Shown: positions 36,237-43,407 of the stretch, in pieces
How positions within the stretch are numbered: the first letter of the stretch is position 1
Layout: the number at the start of each line of letters is the position of its first letter
Source of the DNA: Salminus brasiliensis
Taxonomy: Eukaryota > Chordata > Actinopteri > Characiformes > Bryconidae
Assembly: GCF_030463535.1 (NCBI RefSeq)
Contig: NC_132896.1
Location: 19,635,709 to 19,699,708 of the forward strand
Length of the DNA stretch: 64,000 bases
Direction: 5' to 3'
The notes under the pieces: model-generated
What the model was told of the DNA's origin: nothing
Databases searched by the model: none
What the model saw: only the letters and a program-made list of their open reading frames with translations
Translations under genes and position numbers: made by a program

Positions 36237-37442
36237 ACCTATGCAACAACAGTCTACAGGAAATGCCACGGGCATAAAAGCATGCACTAAAACAACAACA
36301 AATGTTAACGTTATTTTAAAGGCAAACTTCTGTTCTTTGTATTTATCTCCTTTCTGCAATGCAGTTTGTGCACTCTGCATTGCAACTTTTCTCATTTTCA
36401 ACACTTTAAAAGATAGGATTTGTAACAGAATGCCTGTTGTTGTTGTTGTCTTTCCCAGCTGTATAAACCAGCCTAAACAAGAAAAATTCCATGTTAAGCA
36501 TCTAGAACGGCACTTTCCAGCTTTGACAGCAACACAACCAATTCATCTTGCTTAAGGCTTTTATTATATAAAAATATACATACAAAAGAAAAAGACCCCC
36601 CCACCCAACCTTCATTCTGTTTAAGGAGTACACTACACCAGTATCGGTTCCCTGTGCCTATTGTTTGGTGACCACATTCGCAGCCCAAGGCCTTCACTCT
36701 GCTGCACACCCAGTGCTCGTAACCCTCTACACCTCATGGCACTGTTCCTCAGCCCAGAGCGAGGCTCAGTGTGTGTGTACACTTTTAATGCAGTTAGAGA
36801 GTCTGTGTGCTCATGTGAGGCTTATTAGGCTTTAGGACACCACGGTGGAATGCAGGATAATGGGCAGCATGCTGGCAGGCCAGGAAGCCACTCTCCCTCT
36901 TTGCCTCTCACACACAGCCTGTGCAGCCTTACAAACATGCCTGGTAAACACCCTCTGCCTCACTGCACACAGTCTGACACACCTATAGCAACCAAAGCAC
37001 TTCCACAAATGAGCAAATTCTTTCCGGCTCCAGAGAAGTTAGCTACAATGCCAAAATTGAGACTGTGCCTGCAATCAGCGGCAATAAAGAGGATCATTAC
37101 ACATGAACAGGGCACTTTAAAAGCATAACCGAACAACACCTGATTTTAAGACTGCTTAATAGTCTGTGAGACAAGTAAACTAAGCGCATAAGAATAAAAG
37201 AGTGTCGCAAAAACACAACAGAACACAACAACAACAAGCAGGGGCCTAAGAGAGCTTCAAGCTGCTCATTTAATAAAAGATATCCACACACAGCTGGAGA
37301 TGTACTGCAAAGAGAAACAAGATACATGTAATAGTTGTAAGACTTGAGGAACAGATACTCACGTAAACTGTCCTGAGCGTTCTAGTAAAGAGAGGAGTCT
37401 CGGTTCTCGCTGGCCAGCCCTCAGCTCATGCCCCCTCACCGT
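19798..37442 (-). CDS. ocrl: inositol polyphosphate 5-phosphatase OCRL (Lowe syndrome protein)
   Basis: OCRL removes the 5-phosphate from PI(4,5)P2 and PI(3,4,5)P3 on Golgi, endosomes and clathrin-coated pits. Twenty-three exons, 37442 down to the TGA at 19,800-19,798, join in frame (2,868 nt). Counting from exon 2, a PH domain spans about 1-108, a proline-rich linker 109-295, the phosphatase 296-590 ([45 protein letters not shown]), the ASH domain 595-755 and the RhoGAP-like domain 770-955. It is ocrl rather than inpp5b: it matches human OCRL in [13 protein letters not shown] and AEP.EG, has the LIDL clathrin box and exon 18a, and ends FLMGSDED with no CAAX box. The RhoGAP arginine finger region ([20 protein letters not shown]) has no catalytic Arg, as in human OCRL. 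Only the short first coding exon is uncertain. Confidence 0.95.
20046..20157 (-). CDS. ocrl: ocrl exon 22 (RhoGAP-like)
   Basis: Encodes [20 protein letters not shown], nearly the human sequence. Acceptor TTTTTAACAG, donor GTCCGT, phase 1. Confidence 0.95.
21222..21349 (-). CDS. ocrl: ocrl exon 21 (RhoGAP-like)
   Basis: Encodes [20 protein letters not shown] and [20 protein letters not shown]. The surface here binds APPL1 and IPIP27 in human OCRL. No arginine finger, so GAP activity is not expected. Confidence 0.96.
21912..21996 (-). CDS. ocrl: ocrl exon 20 (RhoGAP-like)
   Basis: Encodes [20 protein letters not shown] and DTSIPDSI, matching human EDLFQTPGMQEEL. Ends in phase 1 at GTATCC. 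Confidence 0.95.
22078..22194 (-). CDS. ocrl: ocrl exon 19 (ASH-RhoGAP junction)
   Basis: Encodes [20 protein letters not shown] and [19 protein letters not shown], entering the RhoGAP-like fold. Acceptor TTGTTCAG, donor GTAAAC. Confidence 0.95.
22500..22690. repeat. small dispersed repeat in ocrl intron
   Basis: GCAGGGGTGCCTAATCCTGG at the left and an inverted counterpart ending near 22,680 flank a core with CAGGTGTCAGATTAGGATTGG. A similar layout is seen at 55,430-55,620. A MITE-type element is likely. Confidence 0.45.
23269..23292 (-). CDS. ocrl: ocrl alternative micro-exon 18a (24 bases)
   Basis: Between acceptor ATACCCAG and donor GTAATG lie eight codons, GEDSYMEK, the counterpart of human exon 18a (EDSFLEKE/EEDSFLEK). 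It is in frame either way. In human, isoform a includes it and isoform b skips it. Inclusion gives LIDLG, skipping gives LIDLE. Confidence 0.85.
24097..24332 (-). CDS. ocrl: ocrl exon 18 (ASH domain, clathrin box)
   Basis: Encodes [24 protein letters not shown] sequence (here [20 protein letters not shown]), [20 protein letters not shown] and ends KLIDL. LIDL is the first four residues of the second clathrin box; the fifth comes from the next exon used. Confidence 0.96.
24333..25781. other. ocrl intron 17, no further feature recognised
   Basis: Unremarkable AT-rich intron apart from the (AAT)n run. Open frames here (for example around 24,930-25,220) have no recognisable similarity and lack splice context, so I call none. 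Confidence 0.5.
24400..24426. repeat. (AAT)n microsatellite
   Basis: Eight or so AAT units in the ocrl intron just right of exon 18. Confidence 0.85.
25782..25947 (-). CDS. ocrl: ocrl exon 17 (ASH domain)
   Basis: Encodes [20 protein letters not shown] and [15 protein letters not shown], immunoglobulin-like ASH strands. Ends in phase 1 at GTAAGT. Confidence 0.95.
26517..26627 (-). CDS. ocrl: ocrl exon 16 (ASH domain start)
   Basis: Encodes [20 protein letters not shown], matching human [20 protein letters not shown] and distinguishing ocrl from inpp5b. This helix helps bind Rab GTPases in human OCRL. Confidence 0.95.
26765..26900 (-). CDS. ocrl: ocrl exon 15 (phosphatase catalytic core)
   Basis: Encodes [20 protein letters not shown] and [25 protein letters not shown] and SDHKPV are the two defining 5-phosphatase motifs, both intact. 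Confidence 0.96.
26997..27106 (-). CDS. ocrl: ocrl exon 14 (phosphatase)
   Basis: Encodes [20 protein letters not shown] and SDRWDS, contacting substrate in related structures. Acceptor TTTTTCAG, donor GTATTA. Confidence 0.95.
27391..27502 (-). CDS. ocrl: ocrl exon 13 (phosphatase)
   Basis: Encodes [20 protein letters not shown]; the Asp and Asn of GDLNYR are catalytic in the family. Acceptor TTTACTTCAG, donor GTAGGC. Confidence 0.95.
27580..28170. repeat. transposon-derived fragments in ocrl intron 12
   Basis: ATATCTCCAAAATGGCAG and ATTTCTATTGGTCCATTCAT (27,590-27,680) are copies of the intronic repeat seen at 5-6 kb. From 27,780, AATCAGGCCTAAAGCATGTC parallels AATCAGGCCTGAGGCATGTA at 28,861, and CCCCTGACCTAAACATCATA parallels CCCTGACCTTCACATCATAG at 29,620, so this is probably a decayed Tc1-type fragment. 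Confidence 0.4.
28291..28472 (-). CDS. ocrl: ocrl exon 12 (phosphatase)
   Basis: Encodes [40 protein letters not shown] and a variable loop ahead of VKHD. NSHLAAH is an active-site motif. Donor GTGAGT, phase 2. Confidence 0.95.
28611..28727 (-). CDS. ocrl: ocrl exon 11 (phosphatase)
   Basis: Encodes [20 protein letters not shown] and [11 protein letters not shown]. Human has GTGIMGKMGNKGG here, so one Gly is Asn in this copy. The 1.2-kb intron before it holds a Tc1 remnant. Confidence 0.93.
28860..29765 (+). pseudogene. degenerate Tc1-type transposase remnant in ocrl intron 10
   Basis: Plus-strand reading shows scattered Tc1 landmarks: [20 protein letters not shown] (family VKHGGGS.MLWG), then [14 protein letters not shown] (family [14 protein letters not shown]). 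A helix-turn-helix-like stretch precedes at 28,960-29,060. Stops and frame changes occur throughout. It lies in antisense to ocrl between exons 10 and 11. Confidence 0.6.
29903..30017 (-). CDS. ocrl: ocrl exon 10 (phosphatase)
   Basis: Encodes [20 protein letters not shown]; the Glu of FQELD coordinates the catalytic magnesium in this family. Acceptor TTTGATAG, donor GTGAGG. Confidence 0.95.
30213..30314 (-). CDS. ocrl: ocrl exon 9 (phosphatase domain start)
   Basis: Encodes [20 protein letters not shown], the first signature of the 5-phosphatase fold. Acceptor TTTCTTAG, donor GTCAGT. Confidence 0.95.
30407..30568 (-). CDS. ocrl: ocrl exon 8 (linker to phosphatase)
   Basis: Encodes a Ser-rich stretch then [20 protein letters not shown], close to human [20 protein letters not shown]. 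Acceptor CCTACAG, donor GTTAAT. Confidence 0.92.
30659..30893 (-). CDS. ocrl: ocrl exon 7 (linker, proline-rich)
   Basis: Encodes a linker with [14 protein letters not shown], a second PxxPxR pattern (PPLPPR). REPPP matches human HREPPPPP. Human OCRL has the AP-2-binding FEDNF just upstream; the equivalent here reads TDFGFEKLN. Acceptor TTTCCCCCAG, donor GTAAGT; ends in phase 2. Confidence 0.88.
31035..31202 (-). CDS. ocrl: ocrl exon 6 (linker, proline-rich)
   Basis: Encodes a basic, proline-rich stretch with [15 protein letters not shown], holding a PxxPxR SH3-ligand pattern (PVPPQR). Acceptor TTTTTTCTAG, donor GTACTG. Poorly conserved relative to human OCRL, as expected of the linker. Confidence 0.8.
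31203..32966. other. ocrl intron 5, holding only the possible micro-exon
   Basis: Nothing else recognised on either strand; AT-rich with a short oligo-A at 32,818. The 6-base candidate exon is listed separately. Confidence 0.5.
31871..31876 (-). CDS. ocrl: possible 6-base micro-exon of ocrl
   Basis: CATCCA sits between a strong acceptor (CTGCTCTTCTTGTTTCCAG) and donor GTAAGC. Inclusion between exons 5 and 6 would add two residues (Ala-Ser, changing Val to Ile next to them) without shifting the frame. Speculative. Confidence 0.25.
32967..33080 (-). CDS. ocrl: ocrl exon 5 (end of PH domain)
   Basis: Encodes [20 protein letters not shown] and on to [11 protein letters not shown], the C-terminal helix of the PH domain. 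Acceptor CTCTGGCAG, donor GTGAGA; ends in phase 1. Confidence 0.9.
33306..33344 (-). CDS. ocrl: ocrl exon 4 (PH-domain clathrin loop)
   Basis: Only 39 nt, encoding [13 protein letters not shown]. Human EAEETLLIDIASN contains the LIDIA clathrin-binding loop, read here as LIDIS. Acceptor TTTCTTCAG, donor GTAAGT. Confidence 0.9.
33698..33789 (-). CDS. ocrl: ocrl exon 3 (PH domain)
   Basis: Encodes [13 protein letters not shown], equivalent to human DIIPINSHFRCVQ. Acceptor TCTTTCAG, donor GTAAGT; ends in phase 1. Confidence 0.9.
33790..37362. other. ocrl intron 2
   Basis: 3.6 kb with no exon or gene I can support. It contains the long (TA)n tract at 36,141-36,230; the frames translated across that tract are repeats. 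Short plus-strand frames elsewhere show no family motif. Confidence 0.5.
36141..36230. repeat. (TA)n microsatellite
   Basis: About 44 TA units without interruption in ocrl intron 2. Confidence 0.95.
37363..37442 (-). CDS. ocrl: ocrl exon 2 (start of PH domain)
   Basis: Encodes [20 protein letters not shown], matching human TVEGMEMKGPLREP. Acceptor ATGTTCAG, donor GTGAGT; ends in phase 2. Confidence 0.85.
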
Positions 37443-38499
37443 CTGAACATTGCAATTGAGGAGTCAATGGCACGTGGTGGAGGATAAAGGGAAAAGTTTA
37501 AGGGGGGGGGGGGTCTGATCAACAACACTCTACCAGTATGGTTGGACTGGTCTTAAATGGTATGGAATGGTTCAATGAACTGGTTGAAATGGCAGTCGAT
37601 CAGAGAATACAGGTCAGGTAACTGACATTCACTTCTTTGGTTTGGCACTGGAGCTATAATGCTAATGTAATACAAAAATAAAGTTCACAGCAGATAAAAA
37701 ACAAAAAAAAAAACAAACAAAAAAAAAACTTAGCTGACAAAGGTTTCTACATGTTCACCACATCAGCCCTGCAGCTGCAGAGCAAAACCAAAAAAGCAAA
37801 CATCAGACAGCAAACATGTGAACCATGCCTGTAAAGTGTGAGAGCTCTCTCTGTATGTAAACACACTGCCACTGTTTGATGGAGGGGTCACTGCAAGACA
37901 AACTACACAGTTCACTTAAACTGTGGTTTGATTCTTGATATAAATCAATTATAAATGTTTTAATTCATCAAGTTAACTCATCAGCTGAATGTCTATTCCC
38001 ACAGCAGACAGAAAAAAACCCCTCCAATGTCAAAACAACAGGAATGCTTAACAGGAAGCCACTCACAGCTCCTAGAGAGTCGCCTGTCCTGTAGTTAAGA
38101 TCCGATTACATAGCTAGCTGCTGTGATCGGTGATGAATACCAAGGCAGGGAGTCTCTGGTCTAGTTATATCCTGCAGCTACAAAACAGGTTTAAGATGCG
38201 GGTCAATGTTTCTATTATTCATTCTTTTCACATACATGGTACTGCCACTGTCTTCAAATGCAAGCCAAACCTACAGTAAGCAGGCCAGTGGGGCGGGATA
38301 TAGCTAACACGACAACAGAACGAGGATGTGTTAGCAGCTACCTGAGAGGGATAAACAGAAAGTTGCACATGTGAGCTGGATTTAAATCCATCTATAATCA
38401 GGATGTCAGGCTAGCTTACTGACATCGATGGAGCTAGAGCTAGCGCCAGCTAGCTAGACAGCTATAGCTAACTAGATAACTAACGAGCGCCAGCTTCCA

Positions 38500-39260
38500 G
38501 CCGCTGTAACCAGAGTCAACTGCGTTCACACATGGACGCAGCAATTTCCAAAGGATACTGTCAGACATTTCTCCTCGCAGAGTCCGAGGGAAGGATCCAT
38601 ACTGTATGTCGCCAGTTAGTTTTTCTCCATATACTCCAGTCTCTCGCTGACTTACACGGCCAGTTAGCTTGCAAGCAGGCTGCGGAGTCTGGAGGGATAT
38701 TTCTTTCTCCCAGTGTTTTCTCCTCCAGTCCCCACCCCGGAATGTTCACCCGTGTCGGCCTTCAGCCCGGGATACCGGCTCAATGAAACGCTCTACAGGG
38801 AGCTAGCCAGCGCTACCTCGCTGCAAAACCAACCTCTGCCGGACAGAATGAGAGGCTCTTCGTCAAACCGCAGTGTTGTTCATTTGTGTCCACAGAGCTG
38901 CTGAGCCAGAGTTCAGTGATCAGAGAAGTCCGAGCAGGCTGCGAACAAAATGACAGACCGACACACACACACACACACCGCTCCTGAGTAGGAATGAGAA
39001 TGTAGACCGACTCTCTAACGTTTTACAAGTCGAGCTGTCCCTAACATCCTCCAACCTGACAACTGAAGACACTATTTCCAGGCTGTATTTAGCGCCGGAC
39101 TGTCCGCGCCGCCAGTCAGCGAGCTGTCGACAGGGTTTACCGCTTCATGTTGGTTAGCATTAGCATCGCACCTCCACATCAGCGTGAGAAAACAGCAGGG
39201 CCTGCGGGAGCAGCGTCGGGTTCATCCAAACTGCGCACATCGTGCGCATATTCACAACAT
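38500..39260 (-). promoter_or_regulatory. probable ocrl promoter / 5' end region
   Basis: CpG dinucleotides (CGCGCCGCC, GTCGACAG, GCGTCGGG) are clearly denser here than in the AT-rich surroundings, as at housekeeping-gene starts. It lies 1.1-1.8 kb upstream of ocrl exon 2. I see no TATA box I would trust. Inferred from composition and position only. Confidence 0.4.
39172..39249 (-). CDS. ocrl: candidate first coding exon of ocrl
   Basis: Exon 2 starts with codon Thr in phase 0 ([10 protein letters not shown]), matching human OCRL residue 14 onward, so a short exon 1 in phase 0 must lie upstream. Here in-frame ATGs at 39,249, 39,240 and 39,225 lead to MNPTLLPQALLFSHADVE and a GTGCGA donor. 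The MNPTLLPQAL stretch is loosely like human MEPPLPVGAQ. The donor and start context are weak; RNA evidence would decide. Confidence 0.25.
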
Positions 39261-39532
39261 CTAATTTCTAATGTAATTACAATTACCTTTGTACTATTAT
39301 AATATTACATACGATTATAAATTCTATATATATGTATGTAGATATTTGGTATGTGATATCAAATGTAAAGAAATGTTCAAAACTATTTGCTGGGTAATTG
39401 ACCAAAGCTAGATTACAATAAACCCTATGGAAACTCCCAGTCCTAATGAATGACTGTTACAATCCCAAAAGAGAAAAAATGACCATGAGTCAAACTTTAA
39501 AATGGAACAGATATAAATTTTACTTAAAATTG

Positions 39533-39797
39533 TGGGGCAGTGGTGGCTCAGTGGTTAGAGCGCCAGGATATTGATAACAGGGTTGTGGGTTCGATTCCCG
39601 GACTGTTGGGCCCTTGAGCAAGGCCCTTTACCCTCTCTGCTCCCTGGGTGCTGGAGTTGGCTGCCCACCGCTCTGGATGTGTACTCACTGTCCCTAACAC
39701 GTGTGTGAGTGTGTGTTCACTACCAGATGGGTTAAATGCGGAGGACACATTTCACTGTATGGTGTACACTGTACAGTGACAAATACATGCACCTTTA
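39533..39797 (+). repeat. tRNA-derived SINE, copy A
   Basis: It begins GGGGCAGTGGTGGCTCAGTG. An A-box (TGGCTCAGTGG, 39,544-39,554) and B-box (GGTTCGATTCC, 39,588-39,598) with tRNA-like spacing form an internal RNA polymerase III promoter. The body continues TTGAGCAAGGCCCTTTACCC and ends near ATGCACCTTTACCTT. A second copy lies at 52.1-52.4 kb. Confidence 0.85.
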
Positions 39798-40289
39798 CCT
39801 TACACATTTACACACACTCACAGAGCTATAGGGAGGTGGGGGATAAGAGCACCCTTGGCCATCACCTCATCAACACAGACAAGGCAGTTATATATTTATG
39901 CAAACTATATCCATAAAAGAAAGATTTGTGTATATGATCATGTTAGCAGTGTCTATTTAACATCTCCTTGTTCAGCTCAATTGACCGTGAATGGCTCCAC
40001 TCTGGCTGCTAACCCAACACCAGTCATTCCTTATGGGTCTTACAGCTTCGGAAAAGGTTAAAAACTAACAAGCTTATAAACTTTTATGCAGGTTATGAGC
40101 ACGTTACTCAGATAGAGGCAAACAATCTCCTAGGCCTGAACAGTCATACATCATTAAGATTATTAAAAAGAATATCTAACAAATATCTAAAAAGAGGATG
40201 GAGGGGATCACACCCTTCAATTTGTTTCAACAATGTGGTATCAGTATGCATGCCGTATGTACCCTCACCTAGCACCAGCAATTAGGAAG

Positions 40290-40960
40290 ACCTGTACACC
40301 TATTCATTCATGCAATTACAATATAATCAGCCAATCCTGCAACCAATCCATCACCCGAGAATGGCCAGACTGGGTTGAGCAGACTCTAAGGCTGTTGGTA
40401 AATGAGCAGAAAGACATCTGAAAAACATGTGCACAAAACATGAGATGGATGGATCCACTTCTGTCAGTCAAGAACAGAAAGCTGAGGCTGCAATGGACAC
40501 AGGGACACCAAAACAGTTAAACACTGGAATCTGGATTTCAGCTGAGGCACACAGATGGCAGTCAGTTTCAGCACCAACAGCATGAATCCGTGAACCCAGC
40601 CTGCCTTGTATCAACAGTCCAGGTTGGTGGAAGTGGTGTAATGGTGTGGGGAGTGTTTTCTGGGCACTCTTTGGGCCCATTAATACCAATCAATCAGCAT
40701 TTAAATGCAACAGCCTATTTGAATTTTGCAGATGCAAATGCTCACCATTTGCATCCCTACATAGCCAGGACTTACTCATCTTCTAACAGCTACTACAAGC
40801 ATGATGATGGACCATGGCACAACACAAGTCATTTGGTCATCAACTGGTTTTGGGGAGAGGTAGAATAGGATCTTTGCAGCATGCAGGTGTACCTGACAAA
40901 ATCTGCAACAATTGTGTGAAGCAATCATGTCAATGTTGACATTGGGAATCCCTACACTCT
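40290..40960 (+). pseudogene. degenerate Tc1-type transposon remnant
   Basis: Translations on the plus strand give GGSGVMVWGVFSGHSLGPLI and LNATAYLNFADANAHHLHPY, then a broken HDDGPWHNTSHLVINWFW, typical of the second half of a Tc1-like transposase (GGGVMVWG, D..P.H). The upstream part (CACCTATTCATTCATGCAAT) matches the 5' region of this fish family. Truncated and interrupted; same family as the 51.9-52.6 kb remnant. Confidence 0.7.
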
Positions 40961-41110
40961 ATAAAAAGGTGCTATAAAAGGTTTGTGAAATGTGATGCCA
41001 AAGAACCTTCAGGTAAAGGTTGGTTGGGTCTTTAAAATGTTCTTCATCCTCACACATCTCTATGACACACATGGTTCTTTATGGAAACAAATGTATTTCC
41101 AAGAGTGCAG
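40958..41110. repeat. 'GGTGCTATAAAA / AGAACC' family repeat
   Basis: ACTCTATAAAAAGGTGCTAT through TGGTTCTTTATGGAAAC. Related short copies appear at 5,436, 7,171, 45,108, 51,640 and 63,910. Confidence 0.5.
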
Positions 41111-41168
41111 CCAGTATTAGTATAGGATACCTAATGAAGTGCTCATGAGTGCCTTTACGGGGAGATAA

Positions 41169-41239
<71 letters not shown>
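41169..41239. repeat. (TA)n microsatellite
   Basis: About 35 TA units with one G interruption near 41,181. Confidence 0.95.
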
Positions 41240-41241
<2 letters not shown>

Positions 41242-43009
41242 GCTATTAGTCCTATGCAACCTCAGAAACATATAATTACAATAATAATAATAAACAATTA
41301 AATAATGAAGAATGTTCAGACGCATCCAGGGTGATGAGCAGAGATAAGTCTATAATGACTGGCTGAAGTCTTTATAATAATAACTGATATTAATTTTAGG
41401 ATTATAATATCATGATATAAACCCATATCATGAATGTGCACAAAATATCCTACAAAAAGACTATTTTAGTATATTTTGTATCTGTAAGTTAAAAGTACCA
41501 TTTTGTTGTCAAGTAAGCTTATTAAAGTCTTCATTGTATAGGATGTTAATGTGTGTAAAATAACTTACATAACTAAAAACTAAAAAAATGGAATCATTTA
41601 TATTGATAAAATCATACACAGTATAACAGAACTTTCAGTTATTCACATCCACGCAGAAGCCTCCCTCTGCTGGCCAAGGGGTTAAAGTGTATGCATGTAT
41701 GTATAATGCTGTAGATTAGACTGTTAACTCTACTGAACAGCAAAACAATCCAACAGCACACACACAGCAAGGTTTCGATTGATTTTAGGGTGAATGTTGG
41801 TAAAGTGGTAAATCTGTATATTTGTGTTTATACTTCGGTAATCAAACATCATTACTGAATTCATTGGAAACAAAGGGTTAAACTGGTGGAGTTCTGTCTT
41901 TGCATTGTCATTTGTGGCCGAGTGGCAGACTTACTTTCTAAACCAGACTGATTGTAATGATCGTGTTGAGGCGGGATACAAGTGCAAAGAGATTTTATTA
42001 GGGCAGTTCCAATACTCATCATCAAGGTGGGCAGGCGGGTGGGTCCATAATGCAGGTCAGAAAGCCAAGCAACAGGTCAAACCCAGTGTAAACAACAGCA
42101 CGTTCAGAACTCGAAATACAGAAACTTCACAAAGACAAGTACAAGCTCAGAGGCTTAAAGGCAGTCCAAATTAGTCCTGAGATGAGCCACAGCTAAGGCT
42201 GATGACTGCACTCAGGTGAGGGGGGGAGCCTTGCCAAAGCCAACTGGAGCACTTGGCCATATTACACTTACAAAACATCAACGGGAAGTGAAATGTCAAC
42301 AATAAGGCAATTAACTTGCAATGAACAGTTTCTCCTGGCTTGACCTACAGTCATGTGAAAAAGCTGATTTCTAAATGTATCTAAATCCTATCCCAGACCC
42401 ATATGCATCTAGAACCTTTTTTCTGAAGGCTTTAGAGAGCTCTTTGGCTCTCGCCATAGTGAAACCACTCCCTTTAACAATCAAGAGCAAACTAAATGTC
42501 CAAAATTTAAATAAGACAATAAATGAAAATAAATGTGGGGCTGTTTTCTGTTTTCCTCACAAGAAAATTGCTTTTTAATTATTGACATTTTACAATTATG
42601 TATTTTTAAATGATATTCTTATTACAATTATACAATTTTATAAATACTTGTAATACATACATTCATAAATGTTATTACATAATACATATATTCAGTTTTA
42701 TTCGTTTAGTTGTATCTCCTATCTACCTATATCTCTCAACAATGTTTAAATGAATGTGTTTAAATACGTTTCAAAATACAAAGATTTCCTTGGGGTGTCC
42801 TAACTTTTCCGTGACACATGAAGACAGTCCAGTAAAACAATGAAGACAGTCCAGCATCTCATAATTAAAGCAACCTGTTAGGTGATTTAATATGGGGACG
42901 GTGGTAAAAGTAGTATTTCTAAAAAGGACCCATACTACCAAAATCTTCTGTAAATCATGCAGATTTTAAAACGTGAGTATTAGAATAAATCGGGAGTAAG
43001 TCTTGAGAC

Positions 43010-43407
43010 TCAGGCAGAAGAAGCCTGAGTCTTGTGGATGGCATAAGGGCTGGAGTTACAATGTGGCCAGAGGTCTCCGTTCAGCACCTCCGTTTTGTCC
43101 CTGTCCTCCTCCCCCCTCTTGTCCTCCATCACCACTGTCATCACCATCTCTGGATTAAGCATATCTGCTGCGCGGTAGGAGCGTGTGAGGTGTCGGAAGG
43201 CCGAGTCCAGCGAGGAGTCGTCATCATCGAAGTCCTCGATCAGTCCTCTGCGAGACCTGCGGGCGGCCTTCAGCTCGTCCTCCAGCTCAGAGACCAGGTC
43301 CTTCACGTCTCGCACCAGAGTGGACTTAAGGCCAAAAAGACACATCAGGAAGACCAAGCCGGCGCATATGCCCGAGACAAAGTACAGAGCCACTGTCTCT
43401 GGAAGGC
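43010..43407 (-). CDS. eva1c: eva1c exon 8 (membrane span and cytoplasmic tail)
   Basis: Encodes VALYFVSGICAGLVFLMCLF, then KSTLVRDVKDLVSELEDELK, an acidic stretch with four Asp in a row (IEDFDDDDSSLD), and ends THKTQASSA-like (HKTQASSA) before TGA at 43,012-43,010. Human EVA1C has a comparable span (LLFVSSVCIGLALTLCALVI) with KDFRDL after it. Confidence 0.88.

Larger units (their letters stand above)
39226..43009. other. intergenic between eva-1 gene and ocrl, repeat-rich
   Basis: Holds a tRNA-SINE, a Tc1 remnant, an 'AGAACC' family repeat and a (TA)n tract. The eva-1 3' UTR should occupy the right end: ATTAAA at 42,886-42,891 and AATAAA at 42,697-42,702 (minus strand) are candidate poly(A) signals. 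No gene seen. Confidence 0.5.

Noticed and set aside
19798-37442. inpp5b or synj1 instead of ocrl
   Set aside because: INPP5B ends in a CAAX box and lacks LIDL and exon 18a; synaptojanin has a SAC1 domain and no ASH-RhoGAP end. Diagnostic residues match OCRL.
38713-38904. 63-codon plus-strand frame in the ocrl 5' region, possible divergent transcript
   Set aside because: CpG-rich composition favours open frames; no family match and no downstream exon seen.
39533-39620. A genuine tRNA gene
   Set aside because: A- and B-boxes are present but the sequence lacks a closed cloverleaf and is followed by a SINE body found again at 52 kb.
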